NCBI RefSeq assembly: GCF_010998615.1
Contig: NZ_JAAEAH010000085.1
Span: forward strand, 1 to 39,760
Direction of reading: 5' to 3'
Source of the DNA: Myxococcus sp. CA023
GTDB taxonomy: Bacteria; Myxococcota; Myxococcia; Myxococcales; Myxococcaceae
Length of the DNA stretch: 39,760 nucleotides
This document shows positions 1-10,526 of the stretch, one piece after another. Both the position numbers and the translations under genes were made by a program. Numbering within the stretch: the stretch's first letter is position 1; every line of letters starts with the position of its first letter. The notes beneath the pieces are model-generated. The model was not told the DNA's origin, ran no database searches, and saw only the letters and a list, made by a program, of their open reading frames with translations.

Positions 1-56
1 GCCCCACGGAGCCCCCCCTGCCCCGCCGCGAGGTGTATCCGTAGGGGAAGGCCGCG

Positions 57-91
57 CGGCCGTGAGCGCCGTCCCCGAGGGCTCACGGCCG
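57..91. terminator. Hairpin upstream of the patatin gene
   Basis: A perfect 11-bp inverted repeat, CGGCCGTGAGC at 57-67 and GCTCACGGCCG at 81-91, encloses a 13-nt loop. No T-run follows on either strand. It is probably the end of a transcription unit lying left of the window, but this cannot be confirmed without the upstream gene. It lies about 115 bp before the patatin start codon. Confidence 0.45.
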
Positions 92-206
92 TCGCATTCC
101 ACACACTCCGCGCCACGCCCGCACGCGCGCATGCGCTAACATTCTCCCCGACGAGGCGGCGGGCCCAGGCACGCGGCGGCGTCGCGCGCCTTTCGGGGGG
201 ACGCCC

Positions 207-2045
207 ATGAACCGGAGCACCACGTACCTGCTGTGTCTCACCGCGCTGGCCACCGTCTCCAGCGGCTGCTTCCTGCGCACGGGCTACATCCTCGACGCGC
301 TGAACACACCCGGGGACCCGCGGGCGGCACCGCTGCCCGTGCCCATCCAGGAGCGCGCGGCGCGCCTCACCCGCACGCACCTGGTGGACGCCTACGCCGA
401 CCCCGCCGAAGCCGCGCGCTGGATGTCCGCGATGGGCAACGCGCCCCAGCCCATCCTCGAGCAACTGGACTGCCTGAAGCAGAGCGCGGGCGGCAGCAAC
501 AGCGCGTGCTACGAGCGCTTCCTCAAGACAGCCTTGGAGACGCCGCAGTGGGGCCTGCCGTCGCTGCCCACCACGGTGGACCCCGCCGCGCCCTCACCGC
601 GCGAAGTGGACGCCGCGCGCTTCCTGGCCAACACGCTGGGCATCGCTGCGTCGCTGGTGGCCCTGCGTGATGCCCAGGGGGACCGCGTGCCCCTCCAGGT
701 GCTCACCCGCGGCATCCGCGAAGGCTCCGAGTCCGCCGCGCAGTACGTCAGCGTCCGCAAGTGGAACCGCACGCTGGGACGCCCATCCAACGCCATTGTC
801 CTGAGCGGCGGCGGAGCCAATGGCGCGTTCAGCGCGGGGGCCATCTGGCGGCTGCTCGGCGTGCTGGAGCAGTGCCGCGGCAAGCCGGCGCCGGAGGGGT
901 GTGGAGACGCGCGTATCGACCTGGCGGCGGGCAGCAGCACCGGCGCGCTCGTCAGCACGCTGGTGGACCTGTTCCACACGCCGGGCCACGAAGAGGCCGC
1001 GCGCCAGCTGCTCATCAGCAACTACACCTGCTCGGTGGAGTCGGACCTGTACTGCGTCAACAACACCTGGATTTGGAAGATTGCCTCCAACCTGCGTGGC
1101 CTGGTCCAGTTCGACGGCATCTACGGCAAGCTCCGCGCGGCGGTGGTCCCCGAGCAGCTCACCAACGGCACGGAGCTGGTGGCCGTCTCCGTGGACTTCG
1201 ACACCGGGGACGTCTTCGGCATCAGCGACCAGGACCCGGCGAACTTCGACCCGAACGCCACCGAACAGCAGCGCGTGGAGGGCATCATCAACGGCGTCGT
1301 CGCCTCCATCGTGGAGCCCGTGCTCGCAGACCCGGTGCCGTGGCTGCCGTCACACACCGGGAGGATGAAGGGCTCCTTCTTCGACGGCGGCGTGCGCTCC
1401 GGACTGCCGCTGCTCCAAGCCGTCCAGCGCGGTGCCGAGCGCGTGCTGGTCATCTCCACCGGCGGCGTGGAGCCGTCACCGGAGAACCCGCCGGACAACG
1501 CCGTCAGCGTGCTGATGCGCACCATCGACCTGTTCGTCGCCCAGCCGCGCGTAGGTGAGGTGCAGCAGGGGGAGATGGCCGCCGTGGGCCGGCGCTTCGC
1601 GGAGTACAACGTCTGCGTGGAGCGCCTGGCGAACGTGACCGACGCCACCAGCGTCAGCGCCTTCTGCCGCCGCACGGGCATGGGCTTCGTCCCGCGCGAG
1701 CCCGGAGCCCTCAAGGCGGCTACCAGCATGTGGCTGGGCTCCGCCCGCTTCGACCAGGTGGCCTCCAGTTGGCGTTCGTCGTGGATGTTCCGTCCGGACT
1801 CGCAGCTCCAGACGGCCAGCGGCTACGGCTTCTCCCCGGAGGTCATGCGGCCGCTGTTCAAGGAAGGCGTGAAGCACTTCCAGCAGCGTTGCCATGAAGT
1901 GCTGCGCCTCTTCGAGATTCAGGGCACGCTGGCCGCCTCGGAGTGCGACAAGCCGGTGGACGACGCGGTGTCGGAAGCCGAGGCGCGGTTCGCTCCACTG
2001 GCCCAGTGCATGAAGGGCAAGCCCGAGCAGCGCTCGTGCAAGTGA
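207..2045 (+). CDS. Patatin-like phospholipase, secreted lipoprotein-like
   Basis: Patatin-family serine acyl hydrolase of 612 residues, expected to cleave acyl esters of phospholipids or related lipids. The oxyanion loop GGGANG is at 201-206, the nucleophile elbow GSSTG is at 242-246 with Ser244, and the DGG motif carries the catalytic Asp393. All elements of the Ser-Asp dyad are therefore present. The N terminus has a hydrophobic segment ending in VSSGC (Cys21), a lipobox-like site although Ser at -3 is not ideal, so envelope anchoring is likely but not certain. Residues 22-190 form an N-terminal extension with several cysteines that I do not recognise. The start at 207 gives a proper signal sequence. 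The next gene begins 28 bp downstream on the same strand. Patatin assignment is firm; substrate is unknown. Confidence 0.9.
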   Translation: MNRSTTYLLCLTALATVSSGCFLRTGYILDALNTPGDPRAAPLPVPIQERAARLTRTHLVDAYADPAEAARWMSAMGNAPQPILEQLDCLKQSAGGSNSACYERFLKTALETPQWGLPSLPTTVDPAAPSPREVDAARFLANTLGIAASLVALRDAQGDRVPLQVLTRGIREGSESAAQYVSVRKWNRTLGRPSNAIVLSGGGANGAFSAGAIWRLLGVLEQCRGKPAPEGCGDARIDLAAGSSTGALVSTLVDLFHTPGHEEAARQLLISNYTCSVESDLYCVNNTWIWKIASNLRGLVQFDGIYGKLRAAVVPEQLTNGTELVAVSVDFDTGDVFGISDQDPANFDPNATEQQRVEGIINGVVASIVEPVLADPVPWLPSHTGRMKGSFFDGGVRSGLPLLQAVQRGAERVLVISTGGVEPSPENPPDNAVSVLMRTIDLFVAQPRVGEVQQGEMAAVGRRFAEYNVCVERLANVTDATSVSAFCRRTGMGFVPREPGALKAATSMWLGSARFDQVASSWRSSWMFRPDSQLQTASGYGFSPEVMRPLFKEGVKHFQQRCHEVLRLFEIQGTLAASECDKPVDDAVSEAEARFAPLAQCMKGKPEQRSCK

Positions 2046-2073
2046 GCCCTGGAGGCATATCCTCCAAGCGTCC

Positions 2074-2727
2074 ATGTCCGACCGGTCGTCCCTCATCCGT
2101 TGGCTCGTCATTCCCGGTGTGAGCCTGGGCGTGCTCATCCTGAGCGCCGCCCTCTCCTACTGGCTGACGCGCCCTGTCCACGACGAGCCGCTGCCCGTCG
2201 GACCGCCCCCCGCCGAAGAGCTGCCCGCCCCGCAGCCGCCCGGCACACGCATCGCCCCCACGCCCGGCCTGTCACCGCCCAGCGTCACACCCCCACCGGT
2301 GCAGCCTCCGCCCGGCTTTCCGGCCTCGCGGACCGACGTGCCCGCGCCGCCCGCGGCCTCGGGGGACCCGCGGCGCGTGGTGGAGGTGGAGCCAGTGGTC
2401 GAATCCACCACCGGCCGCATCCACGCCGACGACATCCGTGCCGCCATCCAGGCGGTGACTCCGCTCGTGCAGCAATGTTTCGAGGACGCGGCACAACGCA
2501 ACCGGGGTCCGCAGACAGTGAAACTGCGCTTCACCGTGGAGGCGGGCAGCGAAGGCGGGGTGATGGGCGCGGGCGAGCTGGTGTCCAGCACCATCCCCGA
2601 CCCCTTCGTGCAGGCGTGCGCGCTGGACTCGCTGCTGGACGTCCGCTTCCCTGCGCCCTTTGGCGGAGGGAAGGCGACGGTCGTCTACCCCTTCGAGTTC
2701 CGTGTCCCCGGGGAGACTGGCCGGTAG
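2074..2727 (+). CDS. Membrane-anchored AgmX/PglI C-terminal domain protein
   Basis: A 217-residue protein with one N-terminal membrane segment (about residues 9-30), a long Pro-rich linker (about 40-100) and a C-terminal domain (about 115-215). The linker would span periplasm, as in TonB-like architecture. The C-terminal domain has the pattern of the AgmX/PglI family: a helix ending in QQCFED, then a strand-rich part with LRFTVEAGSEGGV and a second Cys in QACALDSLL. That domain is characteristic of myxobacterial gliding and envelope proteins, which supports the taxonomic call. It probably forms a transcription unit with the patatin-like gene. The molecular role is unknown; involvement in envelope complexes is inference from the family. 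Confidence 0.75.
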   Translation: MSDRSSLIRWLVIPGVSLGVLILSAALSYWLTRPVHDEPLPVGPPPAEELPAPQPPGTRIAPTPGLSPPSVTPPPVQPPPGFPASRTDVPAPPAASGDPRRVVEVEPVVESTTGRIHADDIRAAIQAVTPLVQQCFEDAAQRNRGPQTVKLRFTVEAGSEGGVMGAGELVSSTIPDPFVQACALDSLLDVRFPAPFGGGKATVVYPFEFRVPGETGR

Positions 2728-2767
2728 GGCCCGGTTTTGCGTAAGGTGCCGGAGCCCCCGACCCTTC

Positions 2768-3604
2768 ATGCCCGTTACCGTCGAACAGCTCGGTCCCCAA
2801 GACGCGGAAGCCCTTCGGGGGCTGCTGTCCAAGGACCCGGTCCACAACCTCTACCTGCTGGGGTTGCTGGAGGAGTTCGGCATCGCCCCCCGTGGCAGGG
2901 TGCCCTTCGCCTTCTACGGGCGCTTCGACAGCCAGGTCCTCACCGCCGCCGTGTTCGTGGGCGGCGACGGCGGGCTGGTGGTGCCCAGCGTGAGCGATGC
3001 GGGCGCCACCAGCGTCATCGCGGACGCGCTGTCCTCGCGCCTGACGCTGCGCTCCACCGTGGGCGACAAGTCGTCGGTGGACGCGCTGCTGCGCAGCCTG
3101 GCCCCAGGCAAGCCACGCCTGTCGCGCACGCAGCGGCTGTTCAGCGTGTCGGCGGATGACCTGGGCCCCTTCACCAACCCGCTCTTGCGGCTGGCGAAGG
3201 AAGAGGACCTGCCCCGGCTGCTGCCCCTGGCCCAGGGCTACGTGCGCGAGGTGCACGAGCGAGACCCATTGGCCGAGGACCCGCGCGGCTACGAGGCCCG
3301 CGTCATCCAGCGCGTGCGACAGCGCCGCACCTACGTGTTGGAGGAGAATGGCGCGCTGGTGTTCAAGGTGGATATCGGCAGCCGCTCCCAGTACGGCGCG
3401 GAGCTGGAGGGCCTCTACACGCTGCCTGCCGAGCGCAAGAAGGGCCACGCCCTGCTGTGCCTGGGCCAGATTTCCCGCCACCTGCTGTCCTCGCTGCCGC
3501 GGCTGACCCTGCGCATCGACGAGCGGGACGAGAGCACCGCTCGCATCGCCCGCAAGGTCGGCTACCTGGCCGGCCGGACGTGGCGGCTCGTCCTGGTGGA
3601 CTAG
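2768..3604 (+). CDS. GNAT-family N-acetyltransferase with N-terminal DUF4081-like half
   Basis: A 278-residue protein starting at the ATG at 2768; an in-frame start further upstream would only add Arg-rich sequence overlapping the preceding gene. The N-terminal half (DPVHNLYLLGLLEEFG, about 26-41) resembles the DUF4081 module often found before a GNAT domain. The C-terminal half has the GNAT core, with a beta-4-like strand GLYTLPAERKKGHA where the acetyl-CoA pyrophosphate loop is expected, and ends in the strand-helix of the fold. It should transfer an acetyl group from acetyl-CoA to an amine; the acceptor cannot be told. It sits 41 bp after the AgmX/PglI-domain gene and 28 bp before miaE, so it probably lies in the same run of genes. 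Confidence 0.8.
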   Translation: MPVTVEQLGPQDAEALRGLLSKDPVHNLYLLGLLEEFGIAPRGRVPFAFYGRFDSQVLTAAVFVGGDGGLVVPSVSDAGATSVIADALSSRLTLRSTVGDKSSVDALLRSLAPGKPRLSRTQRLFSVSADDLGPFTNPLLRLAKEEDLPRLLPLAQGYVREVHERDPLAEDPRGYEARVIQRVRQRRTYVLEENGALVFKVDIGSRSQYGAELEGLYTLPAERKKGHALLCLGQISRHLLSSLPRLTLRIDERDESTARIARKVGYLAGRTWRLVLVD

Positions 3605-3632
3605 CGGCCGGCCGCGTACAGTCCGCGCCCGC

Positions 3633-4256
3633 ATGAGCCGTCCCACGCCTTCCCGCCGTCCCCTCTCTGGAGAGGGCCCCGTCATTCTTCACGCCGCCAC
3701 CGACCCGCGCTGGCTGCCCCTGGCGCTCGAGCGGTTCGACGAGGTGCTGGTGGACCATGCCCACTGCGAGAAGAAGGCCGCCGCCAACGCGCTGTCCATG
3801 CTCCAGGCCTACCCGGACCTGCCGGGGCTGCCCTCGCAGATGGCGCGGCTGGCGCGCGAGGAGAGCGCGCACCTGGCCCGCGTGTTGGACTTGATGGCGG
3901 CGCGTGGCCTTACGCTGACCAAGGACGCGGGAGACCCCTACGCCCAGGGCCTGCAGAAGCTGATTCGCACGCCCGCCGCCGAGCGCCGCATGGACCGGCT
4001 GCTGGTGGCCGCCGTCATCGAAGCCCGCTCCTGCGAGCGACTGTCCCTGCTGGCCGAAGGCCTCACCGACCCGGCCCTGGCTCGCTTCTACGGCGAGCTG
4101 GCCCAGTCCGAGGACGGCCATCAGTCCCTCTTCTACCGGCTGGCCGTCACCGCGTCCGAAGGCGACGAAGCCATCGTGAAGGCGCGGCTGGAGTGGATGC
4201 TGGAGCGCGAGGCCCAGGTCATCACCGACGTGGGGCTGCGCGCCGCCATCCACTGA
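3633..4256 (+). CDS. miaE: tRNA-(2-methylthio-N6-hydroxyisopentenyladenosine) hydroxylase MiaE
   Basis: Non-heme diiron monooxygenase that hydroxylates the isopentenyl group of ms2i6A37 in tRNAs reading UNN codons. All ligand positions of the ferritin-like four-helix bundle are visible: Glu46, the pair Glu77-x2-His80 (REESAH), Glu130 (IEARSCER) and the pair Glu160-x2-His163 (SEDGHQ). At 207 residues the length is typical. It ends 4 bp from the convergent permease gene. MiaE requires the i6A/ms2i6A enzymes MiaA and MiaB, which are not in this window and must be elsewhere if the modification is made. High confidence in family. Confidence 0.93.
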   Translation: MSRPTPSRRPLSGEGPVILHAATDPRWLPLALERFDEVLVDHAHCEKKAAANALSMLQAYPDLPGLPSQMARLAREESAHLARVLDLMAARGLTLTKDAGDPYAQGLQKLIRTPAAERRMDRLLVAAVIEARSCERLSLLAEGLTDPALARFYGELAQSEDGHQSLFYRLAVTASEGDEAIVKARLEWMLEREAQVITDVGLRAAIH

Positions 4257-4260
4257 GCCG

Positions 4261-6117
4261 TCACGGCCCCGTGGGCGCCCGCAGGCCCACGGCCGGACGA
4301 GACGGCGCCGGAGAGGAGCCCTTCTCCAGCGGCCATGCCCAGGGCACGGCCACCGTGAGCAGGACGACGAGCACCGCGGTGAGCGGCGTGCCCAGGCGGA
4401 AGAAGTCCGTGAAGCGGTAGTGCCCCGGCCCGTACACGAGCACGCAGCTGGGCTCCAGCGGAGTGATGAACGAACAGCTGGCCGCCAGCGTCACCGCCAT
4501 GGCGAAGGGCCGCGCGTCCACGCCGAGCTGCTGCGCGGCGTTGATGGCCACTGGCAACACCACCAGCGCCGCGGCCTGGTTGCTCATCGGCGCGGACAGG
4601 ATGATGGTCAGCACCATCAGCAACACCATCACCATGCGCGGGCCACCATACGCGCCCAGCGCCGCCACCCTGTCTCCCACGAACGCGCCCGCGCCGCTCA
4701 CCTCCATGGCCAGCCCCAGCGCCATCATGGAGCCGATGAGCAGCACCACGCGCCAGTCCACGCGGAACGCGGTGCGCGGGTCCACGCAGCCCGTGGCAAT
4801 CATCAGCAACATGCCGGTGAGGCCCGCCACCGACAGCGGCACCACGTTCAGCGAGCCTGCCGCCAGCGCGCCCAGGAACAGCACCACCGCCAGCAGCGCC
4901 TTGCCGTAGCGCGGGGGTTGGTATTCGTGGCCGCTGAGCACCGTCAGGTTGCCGCCCCGCGCCAGCTCATCCACCCGGTCGCGCGCGCCGCGCAGCAGCA
5001 GCACGTCCCCCACCGACAGCGGCAGCATGGACAGCGAGCGCTCCCCGAAGGTGCGGCCCAGGAGCTGGAGCTTGGTGATGCGCTGGATGGCGGGCTTGCG
5101 GTGCAGGGCCAGCGCCACCAGGCCGTAGCGCTCCACGAAGAGCGTCTCCTTCAGGCTTCGCCCCACCAGCGGGCTCTCGGGTGGCACGATGGCTTCGATG
5201 AGGAGGGAGTCCTTGTCGTGCAGCTCCTCGTCGGACAGCCGCACGTCCGGGCGGATTTGGATGCCGCGCAGGTCCTTCACCCGCAGAATCGTCTCGCGGT
5301 TGCCTTCGATGAGCAGCCGCTCGTCGCCGCGCAGCCGGTAGCCGGGCACCGCGGACAGGGCCTCGCCGTCGCGGATGATGCCGATGACGCGCAGTCCCAG
5401 CCCCTCCGAGATGTCCCCCAGCTCCTTGCCCGCGTAGCGCGAGTCCGACGGCAGCACCGCCTCCGTGAGGTAGTCGCGCAGCGTCCAATCCTCCATGGCG
5501 CCGCGCCCCTCGCGGGCCGGCAGCAGCCACGGCGCCAGCAGCACCACCCCGAGGATGCCGACAATGGCCAGCGGCAGCCCCACCGGCGCCAGCTCCGTCA
5601 CGCCGATGCCCGGCATGCCCTGCCGCTGCATCGCGGCGGACATCACCAGGTTGGTGGAGGTGCCGTAGAGGAACACCATGCCGCCCAGCATCGACGCGTA
5701 CGCCAGCGGCAACAGCACCTTGCTCTTGGGCACCTTGGCGCGCTGGGCCGCGCCAATGGCCACCGGCAGGAAGGCCGCCGTCGTCACCGTGTTGGAGATG
5801 ACAGAGGAGAAGGCGGCCACCGCCACCATCATCGCCATGACGAACGTCTGGTGGCCGAAGCGGGCGAAGAAGGCCAACCGTTGGCCCACCAACTGAACCA
5901 CGCCCGTCGATGCGAGCCCCTGCGTCATCGCGAGCAGCGTGAAGATGAAGATGACAGTGTCGTTGCTGAACCCCTCGAACGCCTGCACGGGCGTGAGCAC
6001 GCCGGTGAGTGCCAGCAGGCACACCACCACGAGCGAGCTGACCTCGATGGGAAGCGTGTCGAACGAGAACAGCACCAGCGCGACGACGACAACACCCAGG
6101 ACGATGGCGATGGTCAT
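4261..6117 (-). CDS. SLC13-family (DASS-type) permease with two TrkA-C domains
   Basis: A 618-residue inner-membrane transporter. Hydrophobic segments occupy about residues 1-200 and 400-600. Between them lies a cytoplasmic stretch (about 215-390) with two RCK_C/TrkA-C-like modules, each with the pattern of a strand, a GxxLxE helix and then V-I-I-R-x-G. SNTVTTAAFLPVA and APMSNQAAALVVLPVA are the two inverted SNT-like signatures typical of the SLC13/DASS fold. Members with TrkA-C insertions are widespread in bacteria and often unassigned in substrate; dicarboxylates, sulfate and other anions are known for the wider family. The gene is divergent from PEP carboxykinase, which makes a C4-dicarboxylate role plausible but unproven. 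Confidence 0.88.
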   Translation of the reverse strand: MTIAIVLGVVVVALVLFSFDTLPIEVSSLVVVCLLALTGVLTPVQAFEGFSNDTVIFIFTLLAMTQGLASTGVVQLVGQRLAFFARFGHQTFVMAMMVAVAAFSSVISNTVTTAAFLPVAIGAAQRAKVPKSKVLLPLAYASMLGGMVFLYGTSTNLVMSAAMQRQGMPGIGVTELAPVGLPLAIVGILGVVLLAPWLLPAREGRGAMEDWTLRDYLTEAVLPSDSRYAGKELGDISEGLGLRVIGIIRDGEALSAVPGYRLRGDERLLIEGNRETILRVKDLRGIQIRPDVRLSDEELHDKDSLLIEAIVPPESPLVGRSLKETLFVERYGLVALALHRKPAIQRITKLQLLGRTFGERSLSMLPLSVGDVLLLRGARDRVDELARGGNLTVLSGHEYQPPRYGKALLAVVLFLGALAAGSLNVVPLSVAGLTGMLLMIATGCVDPRTAFRVDWRVVLLIGSMMALGLAMEVSGAGAFVGDRVAALGAYGGPRMVMVLLMVLTIILSAPMSNQAAALVVLPVAINAAQQLGVDARPFAMAVTLAASCSFITPLEPSCVLVYGPGHYRFTDFFRLGTPLTAVLVVLLTVAVPWAWPLEKGSSPAPSRPAVGLRAPTGP

Positions 6118-6187
6118 AAGGCCCGCCCCAACCTGTATTCGCTGCGCTGATATGGCGAGTGTCGTGGCGCAGTGCGCCGTTTACTTC

Positions 6188-6255
6188 TGGATGACCGGTC
6201 GCTGATAAGTGGAATTAGGAGCGGCCTGTTCGGTACCAAGATGGGTGACCGGTCG
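6188..6255. promoter_or_regulatory. Twin GACCGGTC palindromes, candidate operator pair
   Basis: Two copies of TGGRTGACCGGTCG at 6188-6201 and 6242-6255 differ at one base, and each contains the perfect 8-bp palindrome GACCGGTC. They are 54 bp apart, close to five helical turns, which would place bound dimers on the same DNA face. They sit in the 210-bp gap between the divergent permease and PEP carboxykinase genes. The spacing and location suggest a transcription-factor operator pair; no regulator can be named. Confidence 0.5.
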
Positions 6256-6327
6256 TGGGTTGCATTTAGGCCCCCCTTCCAGAACGTTTGGGGCCTGTCT
6301 CCAGACCTGAACCACAAGGACGAATCC

Positions 6328-8121
<1,794 letters not shown>

Positions 8122-8155
8122 GTCCCCGCCGGCCTGTAGCAGTCTGAAATACCCC

Positions 8156-8205
8156 GGGGCCGCCTCCCGCTCGCACCGAGCGCGGGGGGCGGCCCCTCCA
8201 TTTTT
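8156..8205 (+). terminator. Intrinsic terminator of pckG
   Basis: The outer stem GGGGCCGCC (8156-8164) pairs with GGCGGCCCC (8188-8196), and an inner stem CGCTCG pairs with CGAGCG around a 3-nt loop. A T-tract TTTTT follows at 8201-8205. It starts 35 bp after the pckG stop codon. This is the most classical rho-independent terminator in the window. Confidence 0.88.
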
Positions 8206-8265
8206 CACAGGAAGTAAAAGTCAGCTCTTCGACCTTCCCGGAGCTCCGCGCTAGGCTCTCAGGTC

Positions 8266-9084
8266 ATGAGACTGGCTTTCGTGTTGTCGGTGATTCTCGC
8301 GCTGGCGCCACCGCTGGCGTTCGCACAGCGCGGGAAAAATGCAGCGGCCCTCATCAAGGACGGCGAGCGGCTGTACCAGGCAGGCAAGTACCGTGAAGCG
8401 GCGGATGCGCTGAAGAAGGCGCATGAAGCCCAGCCCCATCCGCGGCTCATCTACAACATCGCCATCTCCCTGGAGAACGCGGGAGAGCTGCGCGAGGCAG
8501 TGACCTGGTACCAGCAGTACGTCGGCGCCACCGACGGCACGGACCCGACGCTGCTCAAGCGCAGCGCGCGTAGCATCGACCGGCTGAGGGTGCTCATCGA
8601 GAAGGAAGACCAGGTCGCGGCCGCGTCCAACGCCGAGCGCCAGCGGCTCCAGGACGAAGCGGACGCCGCGCGCCGGCAGGCAGAAGAAGAGCAGCTCGCG
8701 GCCCGCCGCGCCGAGGACGAGAGCCGGCGCCAGCAGGAGGCCGAGCTGCAGCGCGCGCTGACGTCCTACAAGCGCCAGCGCATCGGCGCGTTCGCCGCGG
8801 CCGGCGTGGGCGCGGCGGGCGTGGTGGCGGGCGTGCTGTTCGGCATGCAGGCGCGCGACGCGCGTGAGCAGTTCGACGGCGCCACCAGGGTGGAGACCAA
8901 GGAGGAGTTCGCCGACAAGACGCGCAGCCGGGCGCTGCTGGCGGACGTCGGTTTCGGCGTGGGGCTGGCCGGTGTCATCACCGCCATCGTCCTCTACCCG
9001 AAGGATGGCCCCCCGGTTGCGGGTGAGGTGCGAGTCACGATGGCGCCCAAGGGCGCCGGAGCAGGAATGGCGGTGAGCTTCTGA
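8266..9084 (+). CDS. Exported TPR/coiled-coil protein with a C-terminal membrane pair
   Basis: A 272-residue protein with a cleavable signal peptide ending LAFAQ (about residue 21). It has two TPR-like helical repeats (about 28-100, containing KDGERLYQAGKYREAADALKK), a highly charged coiled coil rich in Glu, Arg and Gln (about 110-165) and a Gly/Ala-rich hydrophobic region split in two (about 175-195 and 225-245). Its stop codon overlaps the start of the next gene by one base (TGATG), so the two are translationally coupled and likely act together at the envelope. The arrangement is common in myxobacteria, but I know of no specific function. Confidence 0.75.
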   Translation: MRLAFVLSVILALAPPLAFAQRGKNAAALIKDGERLYQAGKYREAADALKKAHEAQPHPRLIYNIAISLENAGELREAVTWYQQYVGATDGTDPTLLKRSARSIDRLRVLIEKEDQVAAASNAERQRLQDEADAARRQAEEEQLAARRAEDESRRQQEAELQRALTSYKRQRIGAFAAAGVGAAGVVAGVLFGMQARDAREQFDGATRVETKEEFADKTRSRALLADVGFGVGLAGVITAIVLYPKDGPPVAGEVRVTMAPKGAGAGMAVSF

Positions 9085-10514
9085 TGCGCGCGCTGCGATT
9101 GATGATGACGGGAAGCACCCTGCTGATGGCCGGGTGCAGCTTCACCACCGCCGGTGGACTGACCGAGTGCGAGACGTCCTCGGACTGTGAAACCGCGCAG
9201 GTGTGCACCGCTGGCTACTGCCTGCCGCAGCCAGAGGGCTGTGGAGCGGTCTACGGCCCGGCCTCCGCGGCCAATGCCATTCCCCTGGGCGCCGTGGTGC
9301 CGCTGAGCACCTCCGACGGCCCGGACGAGTCCGAGGTGCAGGCGCTCAACGCCATCAAGCTGGCGCTCGATGAAATCAACCAGCGGGAGGGCGTCAACGG
9401 CCGGCCCTTCGTCCTCCACATCTGCGACACGCGCTCGGAGCCGAACCGCGCCGCCGAGCAAGCACAGTGGCTGATGCGTGAGCGCCAGGTGCCGATGCTC
9501 TTCACCTCCAGCAGCGCCCAGGCGCTCGCGGTGTCCTCGTTCACCGTGCCCAACGGCGTACTGATGATTACGTACAGCGGCACCAGCCCGGACATCGCCG
9601 CCATCAACGACCAGAACGGCACCACGGCAGGCCTCGTCTGGCGGACGGCGCCGTCCGACGTGCTGCAGGGCCGCATCATCGGAGACCTGCTCCAGGGCGA
9701 CATCCTGGTGAACGGCGCTCCGCTCTTCGACAGCATCTCCAAGGTCGGCATCAGCTACGTGAATGACGCCTACGGGCAAGGCCTCTTCGGCGTGACGCTG
9801 GGGCGCATCGACACCACCCAGCGGACCGTGACGTCCTCCCAGTACGCCCGCAACAGCGCCGACGTCTCCAGTGTGGTGCAGCACATCACCACCAGTCTGC
9901 CGGATGTCGAGGTCCTCATCGGCTTCTCCGAGGACAACGCGCGCATCATCAACCAGACGGCCGCCGCGGGCCGGAACACCCAGCGGTGGTTCTTCACCGA
10001 CGCCGGCAAGGACCGGGGCCTCTTCACCGCGCTGGGCGCCAACGAGCAGCTCGTGGACGATTCCTACGGCACGTCTCCGGCGCAGGCCCGTCCAGACCTC
10101 GTCTATCAGCTGTTCGCCCAGCGCTTCCGCTCCGCCTTCAACCAGACGGACCCGGGCCAGTACTCCTTCACCGCGCACGCGTATGACGCCATGTACCTGG
10201 TGGCGCTCGGCGCCGCGTATGCCGCCGGTCCCGACGTCAACAACCCGCAGGCCATCACCGGCGCGCGCATGGCGGACGGCCTGGCGCTCGTGACGCCGGG
10301 CGAGGCCGGCACGTCCCTGAACTACAACCTGGGCACGGAGGGCTTCGCGGGCGCTCGCGCGGCCATCCGCAATGGACAGGTCATCAACGTGACGGGCGCC
10401 AGCGGCGACCTCGACTTCGACGCCACGGGCGAGGCGCCGTCCGAGTACGAGCTGTTCCGCGTGAAGGACGGCGGGTTCCAGACGGTGCAGCTCATCGCGC
10501 CGCCCACGGAGTGA
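9084..10514 (+). CDS. Lipoprotein with periplasmic-binding-protein type 1 (Leu/Ile/Val-BP-like) domain
   Basis: A 476-residue lipoprotein with signal sequence and lipobox LMAGC (Cys18). A short Cys-rich segment of the type ECETSSDC...C...GYC (about 28-55), frequent in myxobacterial surface lipoproteins, is followed by a ligand-binding fold of the amino-acid/amide ABC receptor family (about 65-470). Landmarks are IPLGAVVPLS at the first strand, NAIKLALDEINQREGVNGRP after it, and the SSSAQALAV and SYVNDAYGQGL segments. No permease or ATPase genes are adjacent, so it may serve as a sensor or an orphan receptor rather than in transport. It overlaps the upstream TPR gene by one base and ends 12 bp from a convergent gene. 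Confidence 0.82.
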   Translation: MRALRLMMTGSTLLMAGCSFTTAGGLTECETSSDCETAQVCTAGYCLPQPEGCGAVYGPASAANAIPLGAVVPLSTSDGPDESEVQALNAIKLALDEINQREGVNGRPFVLHICDTRSEPNRAAEQAQWLMRERQVPMLFTSSSAQALAVSSFTVPNGVLMITYSGTSPDIAAINDQNGTTAGLVWRTAPSDVLQGRIIGDLLQGDILVNGAPLFDSISKVGISYVNDAYGQGLFGVTLGRIDTTQRTVTSSQYARNSADVSSVVQHITTSLPDVEVLIGFSEDNARIINQTAAAGRNTQRWFFTDAGKDRGLFTALGANEQLVDDSYGTSPAQARPDLVYQLFAQRFRSAFNQTDPGQYSFTAHAYDAMYLVALGAAYAAGPDVNNPQAITGARMADGLALVTPGEAGTSLNYNLGTEGFAGARAAIRNGQVINVTGASGDLDFDATGEAPSEYELFRVKDGGFQTVQLIAPPTE

Positions 10515-10526
10515 CGTGACGGGGCC

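Noticed and set aside
2080..2087. A third GACCGGTC palindrome
   Set aside because: It lies in the first codons of the AgmX/PglI-domain gene, lacks the flanking TGGRT, and an 8-mer like this is expected by chance in GC-rich DNA.
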